This document shows, piece after piece, positions 13,513 through 17,340 of a DNA stretch of 17,340 nt. Position 1 is the stretch's first letter. Each line of letters opens with the position of its first letter. The stretch is taken from contig JBBRFH010000039.1 in the NCBI GenBank assembly GCA_038224615.1, positions 1 to 17,340 on the forward strand, written 5' to 3'. The notes beneath the pieces are model-generated. The model saw only the letters and a list, made by a program, of their open reading frames with translations. It made no database searches and was not told the DNA's origin. The translations under genes were made by a program, and so were the position numbers. Origin of the DNA: JBBRFH01 sp038224615. Lineage in GTDB: Bacteria > Planctomycetota > Phycisphaerae > Tepidisphaerales > Tepidisphaeraceae.

Positions 13513-14439
13513 TCAGCTCGAACCGACCTCGCGCCGGCGTAACCCGCGCCAGAGGATCCCCCCCAGCAGGACCGCTGTAAACGCGATCGCGCCGCCGAGG
13601 GACCAGCGTCGCAGCGTCACCTCCTTGGACGTCAGGTTCGGTCCGACGTCCCATGTGGGCAGCAGCACGACGTCGCCGGCATTTGCGGGCTGGGGGAACG
13701 TCGCCTGCGAGTCGTACACATCGTCACCGCCGGCGGCCTGCAACGGCGAGCCGTAGAAACGCACGCTCCCGTCAGCAAACAAGAGGTTCTGCCCGTCGCG
13801 CTGGTGGTTGGGGCTGTTGTGCATGCGCAGGTCGTTCTCACGGGCCTTGCCGGACAAATCGGTCTTCGGCGGGGTCAGCGCCGCGCCGCCGGGGTTGGTG
13901 TCGCCGGCGATCACGAACGTCGGCGGAAGCCGCTTGAGAAAGTGGTCGAGCGAATAGCCTGCCGAGGTTGCCGCCGCATCGGGGTACATGTTCGTCAGCG
14001 AATAGTTGTAGTTCAGCCGGGCACGGAAGTTGGACCGCTGTTTTGCGGTCGACCGATCAAACTTGTCCACCTGCGCCAACCCATGCCGAATGGCGGCCGG
14101 GCAGACGAACACGTCCGCCGGCACGTCCAGCACGCGTGCCAGCAGGTACGCCGGCGCCGTCACATCGTTGGCGGCCGGCCCGTTGGAGGCAAACGGGTCG
14201 GACGCATCGGGGCTGGTGTAACCGGTAATCGGCGCCCCCGGCTCATAGCGCGTCCGCGGAAACTGCCCGCCGTAGAGTCCTTCGTAAAGCACAAGCGACT
14301 GGGCGATCTGCCGGAGGTTGCCGGCGCAATCGGCGATCACCGACGTTTCCTGGGCACGATGCCGCGCAACGATGGTCGCGCCCAAAAGCGCGCCGGCGAT
14401 TGCGAGGGTGGCCAGCAGGTCAAAGAATCTGAATCTCAT
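13513..14439 (-). CDS. Degenerate pre-pilin-like protein with H-x10-DG motif and C-terminal membrane helix
   Basis: This is a 308-aa membrane-anchored protein. The N-terminus RFFDLLATLAIAGALLGA resembles the type IV pilin/pseudopilin helix (IELLVVIAIIG pattern). It has Asp in place of the usual Glu at position 5 and no Gly before the cleavage site, so normal prepilin peptidase processing is doubtful. NLRQIAQSLVLYEGLYGGQFP follows, as in planctomycete DUF1559/HX9DG proteins, and near the C-terminus is HQRDGQNLLFADGSVRF, the family's H-x9-DG motif with one extra residue. Unlike typical members it ends in a second hydrophobic helix (GGAIAFTAVLLGGILW) and an Arg-rich tail. Its ATG overlaps the upstream gene's TGA (ATGA), showing translational coupling. 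Function unknown. Confidence 0.8.
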   Translation of the reverse strand: MRFRFFDLLATLAIAGALLGATIVARHRAQETSVIADCAGNLRQIAQSLVLYEGLYGGQFPRTRYEPGAPITGYTSPDASDPFASNGPAANDVTAPAYLLARVLDVPADVFVCPAAIRHGLAQVDKFDRSTAKQRSNFRARLNYNYSLTNMYPDAAATSAGYSLDHFLKRLPPTFVIAGDTNPGGAALTPPKTDLSGKARENDLRMHNSPNHQRDGQNLLFADGSVRFYGSPLQAAGGDDVYDSQATFPQPANAGDVVLLPTWDVGPNLTSKEVTLRRWSLGGAIAFTAVLLGGILWRGLRRREVGSS

Positions 14440-14945
14440 TCGATGTCTTCCCTTAATCGGCGTCGCAGTCCCAAGAGCCCTCGCAATGCAGGCAGAATCA
14501 TGAAAACCGCCGCGATGAAGTACCATTTCGCACGGAGCCACATGCCGCCGGTCGCGCCGGTCTCATACGCGCCGGTGCCGACCTCGAAGCCGACGGTCTT
14601 CCACAGCGACGGTTCCCAGCGGTCCTGCACCGTGCGGAAGTATCCGCCACGATACCCCCAGCCGGCGCCTTGACCGGCTCCCGGAGGGAAAAAACTGGCG
14701 CTGAACTGCAATCGGCCGTAGATGGAGCGAACGGAGACGATCTGATCCTTCCCACGCCAATCGGCACGATCCGCAAACGACAGGCTGCGATACCACATCG
14801 CCATCGCACACAACGCGAGCGTGATGCAGACCCATGTGAACAGCTTGCCCATGTACTGGCGCACGCCGGTCTGCCCGAACGGCTCCGGCGGTTGTTGACC
14901 GGCGGGACGCGGCGTTGCGGATTCAGAGGACGGCGGCGTGGGCAC
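14436..14945 (-). CDS. Two-helix membrane protein of unknown function
   Basis: From a GTG at 14945 the product is 169 aa; from ATG 14852 (MGKLFTWV) it is 138 aa. I favour the longer form because the added Pro/Ser-rich segment keeps a strongly GC-biased third codon position, but neither start has a ribosome binding site. Helices occur at MGKLFTWVCITLALCAMAMW and WYFIAAVFMILPALRGLLGL. The segment between, with DRADWRGKDQIVSVRSIYG and WGYRGGYFR, would face the periplasm. The layout recalls a widespread planctomycete family with short DNA-adjacent annotations but no known role, usually ending in a zinc ribbon that is absent here. It overlaps the pre-pilin-like gene by 4 nt (ATGA) and follows pyrD. 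Confidence 0.68.
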   Translation of the reverse strand: MPTPPSSESATPRPAGQQPPEPFGQTGVRQYMGKLFTWVCITLALCAMAMWYRSLSFADRADWRGKDQIVSVRSIYGRLQFSASFFPPGAGQGAGWGYRGGYFRTVQDRWEPSLWKTVGFEVGTGAYETGATGGMWLRAKWYFIAAVFMILPALRGLLGLRRRLREDIE

Positions 14946-15019
14946 CTGGGATTGGTATGCAGAGCCCGCCAATGACACGACAATACTACGCAAAGAAGAT
15001 GTCCCCGGATCAACCAACC

Positions 15020-15979
15020 CTACGGATATGCCGAGATCGGCGGCGGCCGATCCCCGGGAAGCTCCAGCGCCCCGACCAGATCGGCCAATCGCTCGACACC
15101 GATCTTGTTCAGATACCCCGCAAGCCCCTCGCAAATCTTGTTCGGCGACGCGGGATCGACGAACAGCGCCGTCCCCACACTCACCGCCGACGCACCGGCG
15201 AGGATGAACTCCACCGCGTCCTGCCAGAACTGGATCCCGCCCATGCCGACGATCGGCGTCCCCGTCGATTTGGCGATCCCGCGATACACCCTGCTGACCA
15301 GATGGACCGCAATCGGCTTGATCGCCGGGCCTGACAGCCCGCCGGTCACGTTCGCCAGACGCGGCTTTTTCTTCCAAATATCCACCGCCATCGCGGTGAA
15401 CGTGTTGACCAGCGACAGCATGTCCGCCCCGCCTTCGATCGCGCCACGGGCCGTCTGAATGATGTCCTCGACGTTCGGCGACAATTTCACGATCAGCGGC
15501 TTGTTCGGCAGCACGTTCTTCACCTGCCGCGTGATGTCCTTCAGCCGCACCGGATCGGTGCCAAACGTCAGCCCGTCCTTCACGTTCGGACACGACACAT
15601 TCAGCTCGACCCCGACCAACTCGGGGATGTCGTTCATCGCGGCACAGGTCTCGACGTAGTCGTCGTAGGAATGCCCCGCGACGTTCACGATCACCGGACA
15701 AGGCATCTTGCGAATCAGCGGCATCTTCTCATCCAGGAATCGCTGCAGGCCGACATTCGCGAGCCCAATCGCGTTCATCATGCCCGCCCGCGTCTCGACG
15801 ATCCGGGTCGGCTCGTTGCCCGCGCGCTCTTCGCGGGTGATCGACTTGGTCACGAACGCGCCGAGCTGCGACAGGTCCAGGAAGTCCGCGTACTCGCTGG
15901 CGTACCCGCAGGTGCCGGAACAGGTGAAGGTCGGATTCTTGAGGGACAGGCCCTTGAGATTGACAGAGAGATCAGGCAT
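15020..15979 (-). CDS. pyrD: Dihydroorotate dehydrogenase, class 1B catalytic subunit
   Basis: This 319-aa FMN enzyme oxidises dihydroorotate to orotate in pyrimidine synthesis. The sequence starts MPDLSVNLKGLSLKNP, shows VTKSIT (K45), NAIGLANVG (69-77), and LNVSCPNVKDG where C130 is the catalytic base. It continues with VKLSPNV, TGGLSGPAIKP, VGMGGI and ASAVSVGTALF, the FMN phosphate-binding end of the barrel. The Cys base and overall pattern indicate the cytoplasmic class 1B type, which normally works with the PyrK electron-transfer subunit; no pyrK is in this window. ATG 15979 gives the usual length; an ATG at 16051 would add 24 residues unlike the family. It follows vapC after 82 nt. Confidence 0.92.
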   Translation of the reverse strand: MPDLSVNLKGLSLKNPTFTCSGTCGYASEYADFLDLSQLGAFVTKSITREERAGNEPTRIVETRAGMMNAIGLANVGLQRFLDEKMPLIRKMPCPVIVNVAGHSYDDYVETCAAMNDIPELVGVELNVSCPNVKDGLTFGTDPVRLKDITRQVKNVLPNKPLIVKLSPNVEDIIQTARGAIEGGADMLSLVNTFTAMAVDIWKKKPRLANVTGGLSGPAIKPIAVHLVSRVYRGIAKSTGTPIVGMGGIQFWQDAVEFILAGASAVSVGTALFVDPASPNKICEGLAGYLNKIGVERLADLVGALELPGDRPPPISAYP

Positions 15980-16061
15980 CGTCGGATTCGGTTTAAGCCG
16001 GGGTGGGGGTTTGGTCAAATGCTTGCCCCGGAAGGAATTGCTCACCGCCATGGCGAACGAG

Positions 16062-16460
16062 TTAGGTCGCCCGCAAGAAGTGAAACTGCAGGCCGTTCAG
16101 ACTCTGGCAACGAGCGAGCTTCGTGTCCGACGTCAGAAAGATCGCAGCGCGTTGTGACAGCGCTGAAGCGACGTGAACCGCGTCGGGCGTCTTCAGCCCG
16201 AATTGGGCCCGACAATCCGCAGCCATGCGCGCGATCTGGGCAGAAACCAGAATCAATCGCAGCTCCGACGACGCGAACCACTCATCGAAGATGGCTGCAA
16301 GACCGACCTGGCCGTCACGCACGGGTTTTGTCAGGCATTCGGTGATCGCAAGCGAAGACGTACACACTTCCTCGGCGTCGATTTCCGCTAGCACGAGGTC
16401 CGGCAAATCGCTGCTGCCTTCGATGAGTCGAATGACCGCGCTGCTGTCGAGATAGATCAT
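16062..16460 (-). CDS. vapC: VapC-type PIN-domain toxin
   Basis: This 132-aa PIN-domain ribonuclease shows the four acidic metal-binding residues: D5 (MIYLDSSAVIRL), E41 (TECL), D93 (TPDAVHVASAL) and D112 (TSDTKL). It is therefore predicted to be active. The start ATG 16460 overlaps the antitoxin's stop codon (ATGA), the standard coupling in vapBC operons; an in-frame ATG at 16472 is less likely. Family members cleave specific tRNAs or rRNA and are held inactive by the cognate antitoxin. The target is unknown. Confidence 0.92.
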   Translation of the reverse strand: MIYLDSSAVIRLIEGSSDLPDLVLAEIDAEEVCTSSLAITECLTKPVRDGQVGLAAIFDEWFASSELRLILVSAQIARMAADCRAQFGLKTPDAVHVASALSQRAAIFLTSDTKLARCQSLNGLQFHFLRAT

Positions 16461-16675
16461 ACATCTTCCCATTCGGCACGGTCGGCCTGAAGCTGTCGAT
16501 CGATCTCTTCGCCTGTTCGACGTGGTCCTTTATATTTACCGACGACGTCCCAAATCGACCCCCCGGTCTTCTTTTTCGGCTCGTAAATGATCGTGACCTC
16601 GCCCGGCTCGGCATCGAATAATTCCGGGGGCACGTGGATCACCTTGCCGTCGAAGATCGTCTTCACCTGGCTCAT
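16457..16675 (-). CDS. VapB-type antitoxin
   Basis: This 72-aa protein has an N-terminal half, VKTIFDGKVIHVPPELFDAEPGEVTIIYEP, that resembles the short beta-rich antitoxins found beside PIN toxins. The C-terminal half, GEEIDRQLQADRAEWEDV, is acidic and helical, as expected for the toxin-wrapping tail. I chose ATG 16675 over a GTG at 16690. A TATGAT sequence ends only 6 nt before this ATG, so translation may be leaderless. It is directly coupled to vapC. The exact antitoxin family is not certain. Confidence 0.83.
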   Translation of the reverse strand: MSQVKTIFDGKVIHVPPELFDAEPGEVTIIYEPKKKTGGSIWDVVGKYKGPRRTGEEIDRQLQADRAEWEDV

Positions 16676-16681
16676 GTCGAC

Positions 16682-16722
16682 ATCATACACCGCGATGCAG
16701 CGAAACTGCGATCAGTTTCTGC
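16682..16722 (-). promoter_or_regulatory. Candidate vapBC promoter/operator palindrome
   Basis: An inverted repeat pairs GAAACTG (16702-16708) with CAGTTTC (16713-16719) and extends by GCA/TGC (16697-16699/16720-16722) with a small asymmetry. On the minus strand it is followed by TATGAT (16687-16682). VapBC complexes usually repress their own promoter by binding such palindromes, and this one lies where the -35 region would be. No good -35 hexamer is visible. Confidence 0.4.
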
Positions 16723-16867
16723 CCGCTGGCTCATCGGCCCGACCTACGCCGGCCGCCGACTCCGAAGGGGGCAGAACGTCGAAGCCGCGAGCATGCTTTC
16801 GCTTGGGACGCGTAAGCATTTCGATCATGGTGCCGACGACCATCAACCCGAGCAGCCCAAATCCCAT
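16712..16867 (-). CDS. Small membrane protein, 51 aa
   Basis: This short frame begins MGFGLLGLMVVGTMIEML, a single hydrophobic helix, followed by the basic stretch RPKRKHARGF and a flexible polar tail. It starts 21 nt after the stop of the preceding 32-aa frame and ends inside the palindrome ahead of vapB. There is no clear ribosome binding site. No family is recognised. Its orientation and spacing fit the comM-small membrane protein transcript. Confidence 0.42.
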   Translation of the reverse strand: MGFGLLGLMVVGTMIEMLTRPKRKHARGFDVLPPSESAAGVGRADEPAGRN

Positions 16868-16888
16868 CAAGGCACAGAGTCCACCGCC

Positions 16889-16987
16889 TTAGCTATCCGG
16901 GTCTCTGTCAATAAAGGTGAACAGTACCCACGCAGCAACCACGAGGATCAAAAACGCCACCCAGATAAACCTCGTCGTCCCACTCAT
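16889..16987 (-). CDS. Small membrane protein, 32 aa
   Basis: The start ATG (16987-16985) overlaps the stop TGA of the ComM-like gene by one base (TGATG), a hallmark of translational coupling. The product is nearly one transmembrane helix (IWVAFLILVVAAWVLFTFI) with short polar ends (MSGTTR and DRDPDS). No family is recognised, and chance cannot be excluded at this length, but the coupling and well-formed helix favour a real gene. Confidence 0.52.
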   Translation of the reverse strand: MSGTTRFIWVAFLILVVAAWVLFTFIDRDPDS

Positions 16988-17340
16988 CAATACTTTCGAT
17001 CCAACAACCGATACTGCACCGCCTCGGCGATATGCTGCTCCTTGATCGCGTCCTCGCCTTCGAGGTCCGCGATGGTCCGCGCGACGCGGCGCACCTTGTC
17101 GAAGGCGCGGGCGCTGAGGCCCAGTTCGTCCATCGCCTGCTTCATCAGCAGTAGACACGGTTCGTTCAGTTCACAGTGGGCCTGCAGTTGCTTGCTGCGC
17201 ATGCGGGCGTTGGTGGTGCTGTCCTTGAAGCGTGTGTGCTGGACCGCCCGGGCGCCGGTGACGGCGGCACGCATCGCGGCGCTGTCGGTGCCTTTGTGTT
17301 TGCCCGTCAACTCTCGATACGGGACGGCCGGCACTTCGAC
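16987..17340 (-). CDS. ComM/YifB-family Mg chelatase-like ATPase (C-terminal fragment)
   Basis: The frame is open to the right edge and ends at TGA 16989-16987, giving the last 117 residues. The visible part starts VPYRELTGKHKGTDSA, then ARAVQHTRF, LLMKQAMDELGLSARAFDKVRRVARTIADLEGEDAIKEQHIAEAVQYR. This is the Mg-chelatase C-terminal lid domain of YifB/ComM proteins, AAA+ hexamers that promote branch migration during natural transformation. The ATP-binding core lies outside the window. It heads the minus-strand gene run. Confidence 0.9.
   Translation of the reverse strand, partial: VEVPAVPYRELTGKHKGTDSAAMRAAVTGARAVQHTRFKDSTTNARMRSKQLQAHCELNEPCLLLMKQAMDELGLSARAFDKVRRVARTIADLEGEDAIKEQHIAEAVQYRLLDRKY

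Noticed and set aside
13804..14673. Plus-strand open frame of 289 codons
   Set aside because: It is antisense to the coupled membrane and pre-pilin-like genes, which have clear hydrophobic helices and family motifs; the plus-strand product has none.

Overview
The window is GC-rich and densely coding. It most likely comes from a planctomycete (Planctomycetota, perhaps a Phycisphaerae/Tepidisphaerales-like lineage). The grounds are a pre-pilin-like protein carrying an H-x10-DG tail motif, a DUF4091/CBM9-like lipoprotein, a two-helix membrane protein of a type I associate with planctomycetes, weak Shine-Dalgarno usage, and interspersed palindromic repeats whose translation gives peptides such as HGQDAHAT and HRGTEARRHEGE. 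The taxonomic call rests on recalled family knowledge and has not been searched.

Layout. On the plus strand, 1-4929 holds the 3' end of imuB, then dnaE2 (imuC), then a DHH/DHHA1 phosphoesterase. imuB-dnaE2 is the translesion-synthesis 'mutasome' pair. After a 382-nt intergenic stretch with a strong leftward terminator and a possible small RNA comes a 997-aa DUF4091 lipoprotein (5312-8305). An Rrf2 regulator (minus) is divergent from an ACT-domain protein and a DsbD-type thiol:disulfide interchange protein (plus, 8883-11259). From 11302 to the right edge everything is on the minus strand. In transcription order from the right these are the ComM/YifB C-terminus, two tiny membrane proteins, a VapBC toxin-antitoxin pair, class 1B dihydroorotate dehydrogenase, a two-helix membrane protein translationally coupled to a degenerate pre-pilin-like protein, a sugar-phosphate isomerase/epimerase, and a class V (alanine/serine-glyoxylate type) aminotransferase.

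The most unusual content is not a gene. Five palindromic elements lie in this 17 kb. Four share one design: arms made of degenerate tandem 7- or 8-bp units (CACGCAT, AGGCACAG, GTCGAAT and GTTACTT types) facing each other around a unique core. The fifth has 30-bp terminal inverted repeats. Two of the five sit inside dnaE2 and keep its reading frame, adding low-complexity linkers to the PHP region and before the OB-fold. The other three occupy intergenic regions, including the imuB-dnaE2 junction and the Rrf2/ACT divergent promoter region. This looks like a family of mobile or expanding hairpins tolerated in protein-coding genes, analogous in effect to Rickettsia palindromic elements.

No tRNA, rRNA, CRISPR array, insertion sequence or prophage gene was found.
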